This document shows, in pieces, positions 8,837-18,565 of a DNA stretch of 64,000 bases; position 1 is the stretch's first letter, and every line of letters begins with the position of its first letter. The notes beneath the pieces are model-generated. The model saw nothing but the letters and a program-made list of their open reading frames with translations. It made no database searches and had not been told where the DNA came from. Source of the DNA: Microbacterium sp. VKM Ac-2923 (GTDB lineage Bacteria > Actinomycetota > Actinomycetes > Actinomycetales > Microbacteriaceae); NCBI RefSeq assembly GCF_022815605.1, contig NZ_JALGRP010000003.1, forward strand, positions 186,001 through 250,000, read 5' to 3'. Both the position numbers and the translations under genes were made by a program.

Positions 8837-10545
8837 CAGTCGTCTCCCTCCTTCGTCGAGCGGCTATCGCCTCGGCCGGCGGCAGCGAGCTCCGCCTGCT
8901 TGCGTTCCGCGATGGTCTGGCGTCGCTGGGCCTCACCGCGCGACCGCTTGGCGCGGGCGGCGTCGGCGACCGGGGCACGGAACTCCGCGCGACCGCGGTA
9001 GACGGCGCCGAGGGCGTGAGGGTCCATCCCGGAGAGCGGGTGGCCGGAGCCGAAGAACCGCGTGCGGGCCAGCAACTGCATCACCGGGTGGGTGAACAGG
9101 ATGAAGATCAGGATGTCGATCGCGGTGGTGATACCGAGCGTGAACGCGAAGCCCTTCACGGTGGCATCCGCGAGGATGTACAGCACGACGGCGGCGAGGA
9201 TGTTGATCGACTTCGAGATGTAGATCGTGCGCTTCGCACGGGCCCAGCCGTCCTCGACCGCCGCGGTGATCGACTTACCGTCGCGCAACTCGTCTCTGAT
9301 GCGTTCGAAGTACACGATGAACGAGTCGGCGGTGAAGCCGATGGTCACGATCAGACCCGCGACGCCGGCGAGGGAGAGACGGAAGCCGGCACGCCAGGCG
9401 AGGATGCACAATGCCACGTAGGTCAGCACCGCCATCACGCCGAGGGAGGCGATGATCACGGTTCCGAGTGCGCGATAGACGATCAGCGAGTAGATCGCGA
9501 CGAGACCGAGGCCGATGAGGCCGGCGATGAAGCCGATCTGCAGCTGCTGCGAGCCGAGGGTTGCCGAGACGGTGTCGGAGCTGACGACCGTGAAGCTCAG
9601 CGGCAGGGCGCCGTACTTCAGCTGATCGGCGAGGGCCTTGGACGACTCCTGGGTGAAGCTGCCGGTGATGCTGGGCCGACCGTCGAGAATGGTCCCCTGC
9701 ATGACCGGGGCCGACAGAACGGAGCCGTCGAGGACGAAGGCGAACTGGTTGAGCGGCGGCTGCAGCGCGACGAGCCGCTGGCTGATCTCACCGAACGTCC
9801 GGGTGCCCTGGTCGTTGAAGACCAGATTCACGGCCCAGCGGCCGGTGTTCTGTTCCTGACCGTTGGTGGCATCGCTGATGTCGGTGCCGTTGAGTTCGAC
9901 GGGCCCGAGGATGTACTTCCCGCCGTCGTCGATCCCGCACGTGATCATGGGCTGGTCGGCCGGGGCCTCCGAGGGATTCGACGGCGGGTTGTCGCAGTCG
10001 TAGGCGAGGAACTCCGCCTGCAGGGCAGGTGTGATGTACGCGGGGTCGCTGGCGTCGGTCGGAGCGGCGGTCGGTGTCGACGGCAGCGCGGGATCGGGCG
10101 TCGGGTACGGCGTGGAGGTGCCATCGGCGCCCACGAACGAGGTCCCTTGCGCGCCGGTGAAGAGCACGGGACGCAGCTGCAGCTGGGCGGAGCTCTGGAT
10201 GCGCTCGCGCGTCGCCTCATCGGCCTGACCGGGGATCTGAACGACGATGTTGCGACCGCCCTCGGTGGCGACATCGGTTTCACCCACACCCGAGGCGTCG
10301 ACGCGTTGGCGGATGATGGTGACGGCCTGCCGCAGCTGCTCGCTGTCAGGGGCGGCGCCGTCGGTGGTCTGGGCCTGCAGGATGATCTGTGTTCCACCCT
10401 GGAGGTCCAGGGCGAGATCGGGGGTCCAGGAACTGGCTTGGAAGACGTGCACGCCCAGCGCGTTGATGCCGAAGAGCACGCCGGTGATGGCGAGCAATCC
10501 GGTCAACACGCGCCAGGCATGACGGACAGGAGTCGAGGGCGCCAC
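8836..10545 (-). CDS. secD: Protein translocase subunit SecD
   Basis: SecD is the larger partner of SecF in Sec export. The 569-aa product shows an N-terminal transmembrane segment (about residues 9-31), the P1 head with DLALDLQGGTQIILQAQ, a long extracytoplasmic domain containing a Pro/Thr/Asp-rich linker (TPYPTPDPALPSTPTAAPT region), and the C-terminal RND bundle (VTIGFTADSFIVYFERIRDELRDGK). A basic cytoplasmic tail of about 60 residues follows the last helix. The GTG start at 10545 lacks a clear SD; I keep it because the N-terminal signal-anchor begins right after it. It follows yajC by 45 nt. Confidence 0.95.
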   Translation of the reverse strand: MAPSTPVRHAWRVLTGLLAITGVLFGINALGVHVFQASSWTPDLALDLQGGTQIILQAQTTDGAAPDSEQLRQAVTIIRQRVDASGVGETDVATEGGRNIVVQIPGQADEATRERIQSSAQLQLRPVLFTGAQGTSFVGADGTSTPYPTPDPALPSTPTAAPTDASDPAYITPALQAEFLAYDCDNPPSNPSEAPADQPMITCGIDDGGKYILGPVELNGTDISDATNGQEQNTGRWAVNLVFNDQGTRTFGEISQRLVALQPPLNQFAFVLDGSVLSAPVMQGTILDGRPSITGSFTQESSKALADQLKYGALPLSFTVVSSDTVSATLGSQQLQIGFIAGLIGLGLVAIYSLIVYRALGTVIIASLGVMAVLTYVALCILAWRAGFRLSLAGVAGLIVTIGFTADSFIVYFERIRDELRDGKSITAAVEDGWARAKRTIYISKSINILAAVVLYILADATVKGFAFTLGITTAIDILIFILFTHPVMQLLARTRFFGSGHPLSGMDPHALGAVYRGRAEFRAPVADAARAKRSRGEAQRRQTIAERKQAELAAAGRGDSRSTKEGDD

Positions 10546-10590
10546 GGAGTCGGCTTTCTGTGCGGCGGTGAACGAAAAGGGAGAGGGGGA

Positions 10591-11031
10591 TCAGACCGCG
10601 GGGCGGTCCTTGTCGTCGCGGTCCGCGTCAGCGGTGCTCCGACGGGCGGCGCGATCGTCGTCGCTGATCGAGGTGATCTCGCCATCGGCGACCCCGCCGA
10701 CGTACTCGGCCTCGGACTCCTCGGCCTCGATGAACTCGTCTTCGGTGACGGCTCCCTCGATGGGGTCGACGATGCGCAGCACCGCCTGGCTGTGCACCTT
10801 GATGACAATCCCGGGAGCGATCTCGACCAGCGCCGGCTTGTCGAGGTCTTCTCCGTCGTACTCGACGATCGTGCCGTAGAGACCGCCCTGCAGCAGCACC
10901 TCGGCGCCGGGAACGGTTTCGCGGGCCTTCTTCTCCTGTTCGGCCTTCTGCTTCTTCATCCGGCGCCGCGAGCTCACGAACATGAAGACGAGCAGACCGG
11001 CCAGCAGAATCAGAAGGGGGAAGCTTTCCAT
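10591..11031 (-). CDS. yajC: Preprotein translocase subunit YajC
   Basis: YajC is a small membrane protein that associates with SecDF. The 146-aa product has one N-terminal membrane helix (about residues 4-20), a basic stretch (SSRRRMKKQKAEQ), then the conserved cytoplasmic core (GAEVLLQGGLYGTIVEYDG). An acidic C-terminal tail of about 50 residues is an actinobacterial extension. The ATG is preceded by AAAGGTG. It opens the yajC-secD-secF unit, and a TATACT element at 11104-11109 could give this unit its own promoter. Confidence 0.93.
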   Translation of the reverse strand: MESFPLLILLAGLLVFMFVSSRRRMKKQKAEQEKKARETVPGAEVLLQGGLYGTIVEYDGEDLDKPALVEIAPGIVIKVHSQAVLRIVDPIEGAVTEDEFIEAEESEAEYVGGVADGEITSISDDDRAARRSTADADRDDKDRPAV

Positions 11032-11103
11032 GGAGGCGGTGCACCTTTCAAATCAGGCGCGCCGTGCGGCACTGCCTAGCGAGGGTCGGGGAATCCCTCG
11101 CCG

Positions 11104-11109
11104 AGTATA
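11104..11109 (-). promoter_or_regulatory. Candidate -10 element upstream of yajC
   Basis: The minus strand reads TATACT just past the ruvB stop codon, 72 nt before the yajC ATG. It is close to the consensus -10 and stands out in GC-rich sequence. No good -35 lies at the right distance, so it is a candidate internal promoter only. Confidence 0.4.
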
Positions 11110-11111
11110 GG

Positions 11112-12158
11112 TCATACGCCCTGGCTGAACCGGAGCAGGCCGTCGGGGTGGGGCGCGCCGAGGTGATCGTAGGCCTCGGGTGTCGCAACGCGGCCGCGAG
11201 GCGTGCGGCCCATGAAACCGATCCGCACGAGGTAGGGCTCCACGACGGATTCGATGGTCTCCGGCTCTTCGCCCACGGCGACGGCGAGGGTGCTGAGTCC
11301 CGTCGGTCCCCCGCGGAATCGGCGCACGAGAGCCTCGAGCACCGCACGGTCCAGCCGGTCGAGGCCGATGGCATCCACGTCGTAGAGGTCGAGAGCCGCG
11401 CCGACCGTGCGCACGTCGGCCTGCCCGTCGTCGGTGCCCGCCGAGGGGCCGTACACGACCAGGTAGTCGCGCACGCGGCGCAGGAGGCGGTTGGCGATGC
11501 GGGGGGTGCCGCGGGAGCGGCGAGCGATCTCGGTACGTGCCGTGCCCGGGAGGCCGACATCGAGCATGGCTGCCGAGCGCGACACCACCAACTCCAGCTC
11601 GTCAGGCTCGTAGTACTCCAGGTGGGCGGTGAAGCCGAAGCGATCGCGCAGGGGGTTGGGCAGCAGCCCGGCGCGCGTGGTGGCGCCGACCAGGGTGAAC
11701 GGCGCGAGGTCGAGGGGGATGCTCGTGGCGCCGGCCCCCTTGCCGACCATGATGTCGATGCGGAAGTCCTCCATCGCGAGGTACAGCATCTCTTCGGCCG
11801 ACCGCGCCATGCGATGGATCTCATCGATGAAGAGCACTTCGCCGGGCGTGAGAGACGACAGCAGAGCGGCCAGGTCTCCCGCGTGCTGAATGGCCGGACC
11901 GCTGGAGAGGCGCAAGGGACGCCCACTCTCGTGGGCGACGATCATCGCGAGCGTCGTCTTGCCCAGACCCGGCGGGCCGGACAGCAGGATGTGGTCGGGT
12001 GAGCGCTGCTGGATGCGCGCGGCATCGAGCAGCAGTTGCAGTTGCCCGCGCACCTTGTGCTGGCCGACGAACTCGGCGAGGGAGGTCGGCCGGAGGGCTC
12101 CCTCGATGGCGAGTTCGATCTCGTCGTCGGGGGTGTCGGCGTCACGGACGTCAGCCAC
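11112..12158 (-). CDS. ruvB: Holliday junction branch migration helicase RuvB
   Basis: RuvB is the hexameric AAA+ motor that drives branch migration with RuvA. The 348-aa product has Walker [13 protein letters not shown], Walker [11 protein letters not shown], the family segment [24 protein letters not shown] (arginine finger region), and the C-terminal winged-helix domain ([28 protein letters not shown]). The GTG start at 12158 overlaps the ruvA stop by 8 nt and has AGGAGA upstream, indicating coupling to ruvA. Length and motifs are normal. Confidence 0.97.
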   Translation of the reverse strand: MADVRDADTPDDEIELAIEGALRPTSLAEFVGQHKVRGQLQLLLDAARIQQRSPDHILLSGPPGLGKTTLAMIVAHESGRPLRLSSGPAIQHAGDLAALLSSLTPGEVLFIDEIHRMARSAEEMLYLAMEDFRIDIMVGKGAGATSIPLDLAPFTLVGATTRAGLLPNPLRDRFGFTAHLEYYEPDELELVVSRSAAMLDVGLPGTARTEIARRSRGTPRIANRLLRRVRDYLVVYGPSAGTDDGQADVRTVGAALDLYDVDAIGLDRLDRAVLEALVRRFRGGPTGLSTLAVAVGEEPETIESVVEPYLVRIGFMGRTPRGRVATPEAYDHLGAPHPDGLLRFSQGV

Positions 12159-12771
12159 CCACGGTCTCCTTGCGTGCGGGTCCGAGCAGCGCGAGCGTCA
12201 GGCGGAGCAGGGCCTGCACCGATGCGCGATCACCGTCCGAGGCGCTCTCGGCGACGGATGCCACGGCCTCCGCCGCGGTGCGCTCGTTCCAGCCGAGTCC
12301 GATCAACGCCTGGGTCACCTGCGACGGCACGTGGCCGTGTGCGGCGACGGCGGTCGTCGTGGTCGCTGGAACAACCGCGAGCTTGCCGGCGAGCTGGACG
12401 ACGATGAGCTTCGCGGTCTTGGGGCCGATGCCCGACACGCGACGGAACGGTGCGTCGTCGTCGTCGGCCACGGCCTGCGCGATCTGCGGGACGGTGAGGG
12501 ATGACAGGACGCCGAGCGCGGACTTGGGCCCGACGCCGGTCACGCTGATGAGGTGGGCGAAGACCGTCAATTCTTCGCGGGTTTCGAAGCCGTAGAGCGA
12601 GAGGGCGTCTTCGCGCACGATGAGATTGGTGTGCAGGTGCACCTCGGACCCGACGTGCACGGTGCGGGCGAGCTGCGCGGTGACGGCGACGGAGAAGCCG
12701 ACGCCACCCACCACGACCACGAGCGAGTCGTCGGCGACGTGGGCGGCCGTCCCGTGCAGCGAGGAGATCAT
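12151..12771 (-). CDS. ruvA: Holliday junction DNA helicase subunit RuvA
   Basis: RuvA tetramers bind Holliday junctions and load RuvB. The 206-aa product has the N-terminal OB fold ([26 protein letters not shown]), two helix-hairpin-helix motifs ([16 protein letters not shown] and [19 protein letters not shown]), a flexible Thr/Ala/Val linker and the C-terminal domain III ([16 protein letters not shown]) that contacts RuvB. It lies 9 nt after ruvC and overlaps ruvB, in the conserved ruvCAB order. Confidence 0.96.
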   Translation of the reverse strand: MISSLHGTAAHVADDSLVVVVGGVGFSVAVTAQLARTVHVGSEVHLHTNLIVREDALSLYGFETREELTVFAHLISVTGVGPKSALGVLSSLTVPQIAQAVADDDDAPFRRVSGIGPKTAKLIVVQLAGKLAVVPATTTTAVAAHGHVPSQVTQALIGLGWNERTAAEAVASVAESASDGDRASVQALLRLTLALLGPARKETVGG

Positions 12772-12780
12772 GCCGACAGT

Positions 12781-13392
12781 TTACGCGTCCGTTCGTACAT
12801 GTGTTCGAGCGACACGGGGCTGTGGAGAACGTCGCTTCTCGGCATCCCTCCACGCGCGCTGGGCCGGGGTCAGCGCGGATTCCCCCGAGGGGGCGGCCGC
12901 TCCCCCGCGCCAGGCGTGGCAGAGCGCGATGGCGAGGGCGTCAGCGGCATCCGCGGGTTGCGGGAGTTCGTCCAGTCGCAGTACGCGCGCGACCATGGTC
13001 TGCACCTGCAGTTTGTCGGCCGAGCCGTAGCCCGTGATCGCGGCCTTCACCTCGCTGGGCGTGTGGGTGGCCGCGGGAATGCCGTACTCGGCGGCGAGCA
13101 GCAGGGCGATACCGCTCGCCTGCGCTGTTCCCATGACCGAGTGTCGGTTGTTCTGCGCGAACACGCGCTCGACGGCGACCACCCCGGGATCGTGCTCCGC
13201 CAGAACGGAGCGGATGCCGGCCGCAATGGTCGCGAGGCGTCTCTCGATCGGATCGGTCGTCGCCGATCGGACGACGCCCACGTGCACGAGCGTGGCCGTG
13301 CGATTCGGCAAGACGTCGACGACGCCCACGCCGCAGCGGGTGAGGCCGGGGTCGATGCCGAGGACGCGGAGGGAACGAGACACGGCCCCCAC
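12781..13392 (-). CDS. ruvC: Crossover junction endodeoxyribonuclease RuvC
   Basis: RuvC resolves Holliday junctions by symmetric cleavage. The 203-aa product shows the RNase H-like fold with LGIDPGLTRCGVGVVD (first catalytic Asp), VAVERVF (catalytic Glu), and the C-terminal PADAADALAIALCHAW (the last two Asp). A basic C-terminal tail of about 35 residues exceeds the Escherichia coli protein. Two in-frame GTG starts, 13392 and 13383, are possible; neither has a strong SD. It sits between yebC and ruvA in one operon. Confidence 0.95.
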   Translation of the reverse strand: MGAVSRSLRVLGIDPGLTRCGVGVVDVLPNRTATLVHVGVVRSATTDPIERRLATIAAGIRSVLAEHDPGVVAVERVFAQNNRHSVMGTAQASGIALLLAAEYGIPAATHTPSEVKAAITGYGSADKLQVQTMVARVLRLDELPQPADAADALAIALCHAWRGGAAAPSGESALTPAQRAWRDAEKRRSPQPRVARTHVRTDA

Positions 13393-13431
13393 GCTAAGCG
13401 CAGGGGCCGTAGCCGGAGTGAGGGCGCGCCC

Positions 13432-14190
13432 TTACTCGTCGTTCTCGAGCTCGGCCTGCACCTCGGCGGTGAGGTCGAAGTTCGTGTAGACGTTCTGCAC
13501 GTCGTCGCTGTCTTCGAGCGCGTCGATGAGACGGAAGACCTTACGGGCGGTGTCGGCGTCGACCTCCACCTTCAGCGAGGGGACGAATTCCACGTCGGCG
13601 GAGTCGTACTCGATCCCGGCGTCCTGCAGGGCGCTGCGCACCGACACGAGATCGGAGGCCTCGGTGATGACACCGAAGCCCTCGCCGTGGGGCTCGACCT
13701 CTTCGGCGCCGGCTTCGAGAACGGCCAGCATGACGTCGTCCTCACTGGTGCCTTCGGAGGGAACGACGATGACGCCCTTGCGGCTGAAGTTGTAGGCGAC
13801 GCTGCCCGGGTCGGCAAGGGTGCCGCCGTTACGGCTGAGGGCGGTGCGCACCTCGGCCGCGGCGCGGTTCTTGTTGTCGGTCAGGCACTCGATGAGAAAT
13901 GCCACGCCGTTGGGTCCGTAGCCCTCGTACATGATCGACGCGTACTCGACGGCTTCGCCACCGATACCCGCACCGCGCTTGATGGCACGGTCGATGTTGT
14001 CTTTGGGGACCGAGGTCTTCTTGGCCTTGAGGACCGCATCGAACAGCGTCGGGTTGCCCTGGAGGTCGGCTCCACCGAGCTTCGCGGCGACCTCGATGTT
14101 CTTGATCAGCTTGGCCCACGACTTGGCCCGGCGGGAGTCGATGACCGCCTTCTTGTGCTTGGTCGTGGCCCATTTGGAGTGTCCGGACAT
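13432..14190 (-). CDS. yebC: YebC/PmpR-family protein
   Basis: YebC-family proteins bind DNA or, as shown for some members, act on ribosomes stalled at proline-rich sequence. The 252-aa product begins [14 protein letters not shown], the family signature, and continues with the [14 protein letters not shown] and [18 protein letters not shown] blocks and an acidic C-terminus. ATG 14190 is chosen because the family N-terminus begins there. It lies between pdxT (10 nt away) and ruvC, an arrangement common in actinobacteria. Confidence 0.95.
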   Translation of the reverse strand: MSGHSKWATTKHKKAVIDSRRAKSWAKLIKNIEVAAKLGGADLQGNPTLFDAVLKAKKTSVPKDNIDRAIKRGAGIGGEAVEYASIMYEGYGPNGVAFLIECLTDNKNRAAAEVRTALSRNGGTLADPGSVAYNFSRKGVIVVPSEGTSEDDVMLAVLEAGAEEVEPHGEGFGVITEASDLVSVRSALQDAGIEYDSADVEFVPSLKVEVDADTARKVFRLIDALEDSDDVQNVYTNFDLTAEVQAELENDE

Positions 14191-14200
14191 GAGTTCCAGT

Positions 14201-14821
14201 CTAGAGCGCGGAGGCGCCGACGCCGCGTCTGGCGTCGACGTGGTCGAGGAAGCGCTGGTGGAACCGGGTCTCCCCCGTCGATTCGGGATGGAAGGCCGTG
14301 CCGAGCAACGCCCCCTGCTCGATCGCGACGACGCGGCCGTCGGGAAGGGATGCCAAGGGCTCGGCATCCGGTCCCCACTCGATCACGGCGGGGGCGCGGA
14401 TGAACACGGCGTGCACCGGCGGCGACCCCAGCGCGGGAACATCGAGGTCTGTCTCGAACGAGGCGGTCTGGCTTCCGAACACGTTGCGCGCGACCCGCGC
14501 GTCGATTCCGCCGAAGGTCCGCTGACCCGTGATCGCGCCGTCGATGCGATCGGCCAGCAGGATGAGCCCGGCGCACGTGCCGTACATCGGCATCCCGTCG
14601 GCGATCGCGCCGCGGATCGGGTCGAACAGGTCGAAGGCGCGCGCCAGCTTGTCGATGACGCTGGACTCGCCGCCGGGGAGCACGAGTCCCTCCACGTCGG
14701 CGAGTTCCTCGGGCCGACGCACGGGGCGTGCGTCAGCGCCGAGGGAAGTCAGTACCGCGAGGTGCTCGCGCACGTCGCCCTGGAGGGCGAGAACGCCGAC
14801 TCGGAGACTGTTACCAGCCAC
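14201..14821 (-). CDS. pdxT: Pyridoxal 5'-phosphate synthase glutaminase subunit PdxT
   Basis: PdxT hydrolyses glutamine and channels ammonia to PdxS for de novo pyridoxal phosphate synthesis. The 206-aa class I amidotransferase shows [10 protein letters not shown], the LPGGESSVI loop, the nucleophile in [12 protein letters not shown], and the His-Glu pair in GTAFHPE. The GTG start at 14821 lies inside the end of pdxS (11-nt overlap), so translation is probably coupled; no strong SD is visible. It is about 10 residues longer at the N-terminus than the Bacillus enzyme. Confidence 0.95.
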   Translation of the reverse strand: MAGNSLRVGVLALQGDVREHLAVLTSLGADARPVRRPEELADVEGLVLPGGESSVIDKLARAFDLFDPIRGAIADGMPMYGTCAGLILLADRIDGAITGQRTFGGIDARVARNVFGSQTASFETDLDVPALGSPPVHAVFIRAPAVIEWGPDAEPLASLPDGRVVAIEQGALLGTAFHPESTGETRFHQRFLDHVDARRGVGASAL

Positions 14822-15695
14822 GCTCGGCCAGGCGGTGCGGCGCGGCGAGGTCGGCGACGTTGATGCCCACCATCGCCTCGCCGAGTCCGCGAGAGGCCTC
14901 GGCGACGATCTTCGGATCGTCGTGGAAGGTCGTGGCTTTCACGATGGCTGCGGCGCGCTGGGCGGGGTTGCCCGATTTGAAGATGCCGGAGCCCACGAAC
15001 ACGCCGTCGGCGCCGAGCTGCATCATCAGGGCGGCGTCGGCCGGGGTGGCCACTCCCCCGGCGGTGAACAGCACGACGGGGAGCTTTCCGGTCTCGGCGA
15101 TCTCGGCGACGAGATCGTACGGAGCCTGCAGTTCTTTCGCCGCGACGTACAGCTCGTCTTTGCTCTTGGCGCGCAGGGCGTTGATCTCTCCGCGGATGGT
15201 GCGGATGTGCTTGGTCGCCTCGGAGACGTCGCCCGTGCCGGCCTCACCCTTCGAACGGATCATGGCTGCGCCCTCGGTGATGCGGCGGAGCGCCTCGCCG
15301 AGGTTCGTCGCGCCGCAGACGAAGGGCACCGTGAAGTCGTACTTGTCGATGTGGTTGACGTAATCGGCGGGCGACAGCACCTCGGACTCGTCGATGTAGT
15401 CGACGCCGAGCTCCTGCAGGATCTGCGCCTCGACGAAGTGGCCGATGCGGGCCTTGGCCATCACCGGGATCGACACGGAAGCGATGATGTCGTCGATGAG
15501 GTCGGGGTCGCTCATGCGCGCGACGCCACCCTGGGCGCGGATGTCGGCGGGTACCCGCTCGAGTGCCATCACAGCGACGGCGCCTGCGTCCTCGGCGATC
15601 CGGGCCTGCTCGGCGGTGACGACGTCCATGATCACGCCGCCCTTGAGCATCTCGGCGAGACCGCGCTTGACGCGGGAGGTTCCGGTGTCGGTCAT
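14811..15695 (-). CDS. pdxS: Pyridoxal 5'-phosphate synthase lyase subunit PdxS
   Basis: PdxS condenses ribose 5-phosphate, glyceraldehyde 3-phosphate and ammonia into PLP. The 294-aa barrel is highly conserved: [18 protein letters not shown], the catalytic lysine region [14 protein letters not shown], the second lysine in [13 protein letters not shown], and the phosphate site [17 protein letters not shown] 15695 is chosen because GGAG precedes it by 5 nt; the GTG at 15701 would touch that SD. It heads the pdxS-pdxT-yebC-ruvCAB-yajC-secDF run and is divergent from a MocR-type regulator. Confidence 0.97.
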   Translation of the reverse strand: MTDTGTSRVKRGLAEMLKGGVIMDVVTAEQARIAEDAGAVAVMALERVPADIRAQGGVARMSDPDLIDDIIASVSIPVMAKARIGHFVEAQILQELGVDYIDESEVLSPADYVNHIDKYDFTVPFVCGATNLGEALRRITEGAAMIRSKGEAGTGDVSEATKHIRTIRGEINALRAKSKDELYVAAKELQAPYDLVAEIAETGKLPVVLFTAGGVATPADAALMMQLGADGVFVGSGIFKSGNPAQRAAAIVKATTFHDDPKIVAEASRGLGEAMVGINVADLAAPHRLAERGW

Positions 15696-15750
15696 GTCCA
15701 CTCCGTTCCGCGCGGGACAGCGCGAGTTTCGCGCGTCGGGGTGCGCGCTA

Positions 15751-15764
15751 TTGGCTTAGGCCAA
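15751..15764. promoter_or_regulatory. Candidate operator between pdxS and the MocR gene
   Basis: An inverted repeat TTGGC-N4-GCCAA sits in the 118-bp gap between divergent pdxS and the regulator gene. MocR-type regulators such as PdxR commonly bind their shared intergenic region, so this is a plausible site. The match to a specific MocR consensus cannot be judged from one copy. Confidence 0.4.
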
Positions 15765-15813
15765 ACCGTAGCATGGCCGAGGACATAGGATCGGGAGCGA
15801 GTCGAGGGGGCGC

Positions 15814-17154
15814 ATGAGCATCGATCTGACCGGCAGTTCGGCATCCGGGATCGCCGCTGACCTCCGCACGCGCATCGAACGCGGCGAGCTCGTCCCGGGC
15901 ACATTGCTGCCCTCGGTCCGCGCCGTGGCCGTCGACCTCGGAGTCAACCGCAACACCGTCGTCGCCGCCTACCGACAGCTCGCGCAGGCGGGTCTCGTCG
16001 AGGCTCGTGGGCGCGGCGGAACACGCGTGGCCGACCGCACCGCGGTCGCGCAAGAGGGCTACGCCCCCGACACGGTGTTGCGCGACGTCGGCTCGGGCAA
16101 CCCCGACCCCGCCCGCATCCCGGACCCCACCGCCGCCCTCGCCCGCTCGACCCGGCCCGTCCTGTACGGGGAGCCGGTTATCGACCCGGGCCTCGAAGCC
16201 TGGTCTCGTGCGTGGATGATGGATCAGCTCCCCCACGACGACGTGCGCATCACCGTCACCAGTGGCGCGAGCGACGCGATCGAGCGACTCCTCGCGCAGG
16301 CGCTGCAGCGCGACGACGCCGTCGCCCTGGAGGATCCCTGCTTCCTCTCGGCCTTGCACACGGTGCGCACGGGCGGCTACCGGGCCGTCCCCGTCGAGGT
16401 GGATGCCGAGGGCATGACCGTCGTCGGGCTTCGGGCCGCGCTGGAGGCGGGAGTTCGCGCCGTGATCTGCACGCCCCGCGCGCACAACCCCACCGGTGCG
16501 AGTCTCAGCGGTGAGCGCGCCGCGAGCCTGCGCGCGGTTCTGGCCGACCACCCGTACGTCCTCGTCATCGAAGACGACCACTTCTCGCTCCTCTCGCGTG
16601 CACCGCTCCACTCGGTGATCGGTTCCGCACAGCGTCGATGGGCGCGCATCCGGTCGATGTCGAAGTTCCTCGGACCCGACACCTGCCTGGCCGTCACGGC
16701 ATCCGATGCCGACACGGCCGACGGTCTTGCGGTGCGCCTCACCCCGGGCACCACCTGGGTGAGCCACATCCTGCAGCGGCTGACCCTCGCGCTGATGACC
16801 GACGACGGCGTCCGCGCCGACATCGAGCGCGCTGCCGAGCACTACGCCGCCCGCAATGCCGCGTTCGCACGGGCCCTCACCGAACGGGGTCTACCGACCA
16901 CCTCCGGGGACGGGCTCAACCTGTGGGTGCCGCTCCCGGTGCCGGCAGCGACCGTGCGCGAGGAACTCATGCGGCGGGGCTGGTTGGCGCGCGAGGGCGA
17001 CCCGTTCTTCCTCTCCCCCGATCACGCGGGGGCGTTCCTGCGACTCACCGTGCACGATCTCGACGAATCGTCGGCCGCAGCCCTCGCCGACGACATCGCC
17101 GTCGCCGCGGGGGCGCGTCGCCCGAGCGCGCGAGGTGGAAGGATCGAGGCATGA
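15814..17154 (+). CDS. MocR-type regulator (GntR HTH plus aminotransferase domain), PdxR/PtsJ-like
   Basis: MocR proteins fuse a GntR winged helix to a fold-type I aminotransferase that senses PLP. Here residues 1-75 form the HTH (LPSVRAVAVDLGVNRNTVVAAYRQL), followed by an aminotransferase domain with SGASDAIERLL, the PHNPTG-like RAHNPTGASL, the VIEDDHF aspartate, and SMSKFLGPD with the PLP lysine at residue 284. At 446 aa it is a full-length member. Its place between pdxST and the pyridoxal kinase gene, with which it overlaps by ATGA, argues for control of vitamin B6 genes. Whether it activates or represses pdxST is not shown. Confidence 0.9.
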   Translation: MSIDLTGSSASGIAADLRTRIERGELVPGTLLPSVRAVAVDLGVNRNTVVAAYRQLAQAGLVEARGRGGTRVADRTAVAQEGYAPDTVLRDVGSGNPDPARIPDPTAALARSTRPVLYGEPVIDPGLEAWSRAWMMDQLPHDDVRITVTSGASDAIERLLAQALQRDDAVALEDPCFLSALHTVRTGGYRAVPVEVDAEGMTVVGLRAALEAGVRAVICTPRAHNPTGASLSGERAASLRAVLADHPYVLVIEDDHFSLLSRAPLHSVIGSAQRRWARIRSMSKFLGPDTCLAVTASDADTADGLAVRLTPGTTWVSHILQRLTLALMTDDGVRADIERAAEHYAARNAAFARALTERGLPTTSGDGLNLWVPLPVPAATVREELMRRGWLAREGDPFFLSPDHAGAFLRLTVHDLDESSAAALADDIAVAAGARRPSARGGRIEA

Positions 17155-18005
17155 AGGTTCTCTCGATCCAGTCCGCCGTCGCGTACGGGCACGTCGGCAA
17201 TTCCGCCGCCGTCTTCCCCCTGCAGCGCATCGGCGTCGAGGTCCTGCCGGTCTACACGGTCAACTTCTCCAATCACACCGGGTATGGCGCGTGGCGGGGT
17301 CCGCTCATCTCCCCCGACGATGTGGCGGCCGTCATCTCCGGTATCGAAGACCGCGGGGTGTTCCCCCAGATCGACGTGGTGCTCTCGGGGTATCAGGGCG
17401 GCGAGGGCATCGCCGACGTCATCATCGACACCGTCGCGCGGGTGAAGAAGGCGAACCCGGATGCCGTGTACGCCTGCGACCCCGTCATGGGCAACGCCAA
17501 GTCGGGCTGCTTCGTGGCCCCCGCCATCCCCGAGCTGCTGCGCGAGCGCGTGGTGCCCGTGGCCGACATCCTGACCCCCAACCAGTTCGAGCTGGGCTTC
17601 CTCACCGGCACCGAGCCCGGCAGCATCGACTCGACGCTCGACTCGGCCGACGCGTTGCGCGACCGAGGCCCTCGGACGATCCTCGTCACCAGCGTCGAGC
17701 GCCCCGACCGCGAGGCCGACACGATCGAGATGATGGTCGTCGACGACAACGGTGCCTGGATCGTGCAGACCCCGCTCATTCCGATGAAGGCCAACGGTTC
17801 GGGCGACGTGACCGCGGCGCTGTTCACCGCCCACTACCGCCGCAGCGGCGGTGACGCGGCCGACGCGCTCGCGCGTACGGCATCCAGTGTCTTCGACCTG
17901 TTGACCAACACGTACGAGTCAGGTTCGCGGGAGCTGCGTCTCATCGAGTCGCAGGAGGCGTATGCGCACCCGAGGCTGCAGTTCTCGGTGCGGCAGGTGC
18001 GCTGA
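17151..18005 (+). CDS. pdxY: Pyridoxal kinase
   Basis: PdxY phosphorylates pyridoxal and related vitamers, the B6 salvage step. The 284-aa ribokinase-fold protein shows SAVAYGHVGNSAAVFPLQRIG at the N-terminus, YACDPVMGNAKSGCFV, DILTPNQFELGFLTG, and the anion-hole/catalytic segment KANGSGDVTAALF with the catalytic Asp. It overlaps the upstream regulator by 4 nt, so both are one transcript. Together with the divergent pdxST it gives synthesis, salvage and control in one locus. Confidence 0.95.
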   Translation: MKVLSIQSAVAYGHVGNSAAVFPLQRIGVEVLPVYTVNFSNHTGYGAWRGPLISPDDVAAVISGIEDRGVFPQIDVVLSGYQGGEGIADVIIDTVARVKKANPDAVYACDPVMGNAKSGCFVAPAIPELLRERVVPVADILTPNQFELGFLTGTEPGSIDSTLDSADALRDRGPRTILVTSVERPDREADTIEMMVVDDNGAWIVQTPLIPMKANGSGDVTAALFTAHYRRSGGDAADALARTASSVFDLLTNTYESGSRELRLIESQEAYAHPRLQFSVRQVR

Positions 18006-18007
18006 CC

Positions 18008-18319
18008 GCTCGTCAGGCGCCAGCGCTGCACGCTCGACCCGTTGCATGTGACCTGCGACAGCAGACCGCCGTCGACCGACGATGCTGCGCTCTGCAGGCA
18101 GAGGTTGTTGCATTTGTCGCGAATCTCGGTCCAACCGCCGCCGACGTCGGTGAGCTGCCACTGCTGCACGTCGATTCCGTTGCACGTCCACTGCCGTACT
18201 TCCGAGCCGCTCGCAGTGGCGAAGGTGAAGTTGTCGAGGCAGAGATTGCTGGATCTGTTCTTGATCTCGGCGTAGCCGTTGCCGAGGTCGGTGACCGCCC
18301 ACAGTTCGGTTCGAGGCTG
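18008..18319 (-). pseudogene. Ricin-B-type lectin domain fragment
   Basis: One minus-strand frame encodes about two copies of a beta-trefoil carbohydrate-binding unit. I see LWAVTDLGNGYAEIKNRSSN, NLCLDNF, VRQWTCNG, VQQWQLTDV, NNLCLQSA, LLSQVTCNGSSVQRWRLT, which are the QxW motifs of the ricin family. An in-frame TGA at 18322-18320 cuts off the N-terminal side, there is no good start codon, and the C-terminus runs antisense into pdxY. No upstream enzyme domain or signal peptide is present. It is probably the remnant of a secreted lectin or glycosidase. The next 245 bases (18320-18565) show no gene. Confidence 0.75.
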
Positions 18320-18565
18320 TCAACGCCGGATCGTGGACGGGGGCCAGGGATCGCTCGTCGACCGCGGGTCGTCGGTCGGACTGCCCGCAGGGAGGCTGCG
18401 GGCGGTCGCCCGCATGCCCGGTCCGAGGCGCCGGTGACCACCGTCGGGGTCCGTGCGTGCGTCCCGCCCATCGCCCGGATGCGTGCCCCGAACAGTGCGA
18501 CGCAGCCGGTGTCAGCTCGGTCGGGGCACGACGAGGCCTCGGCGTGGATTCGGACGGTGCGGACG

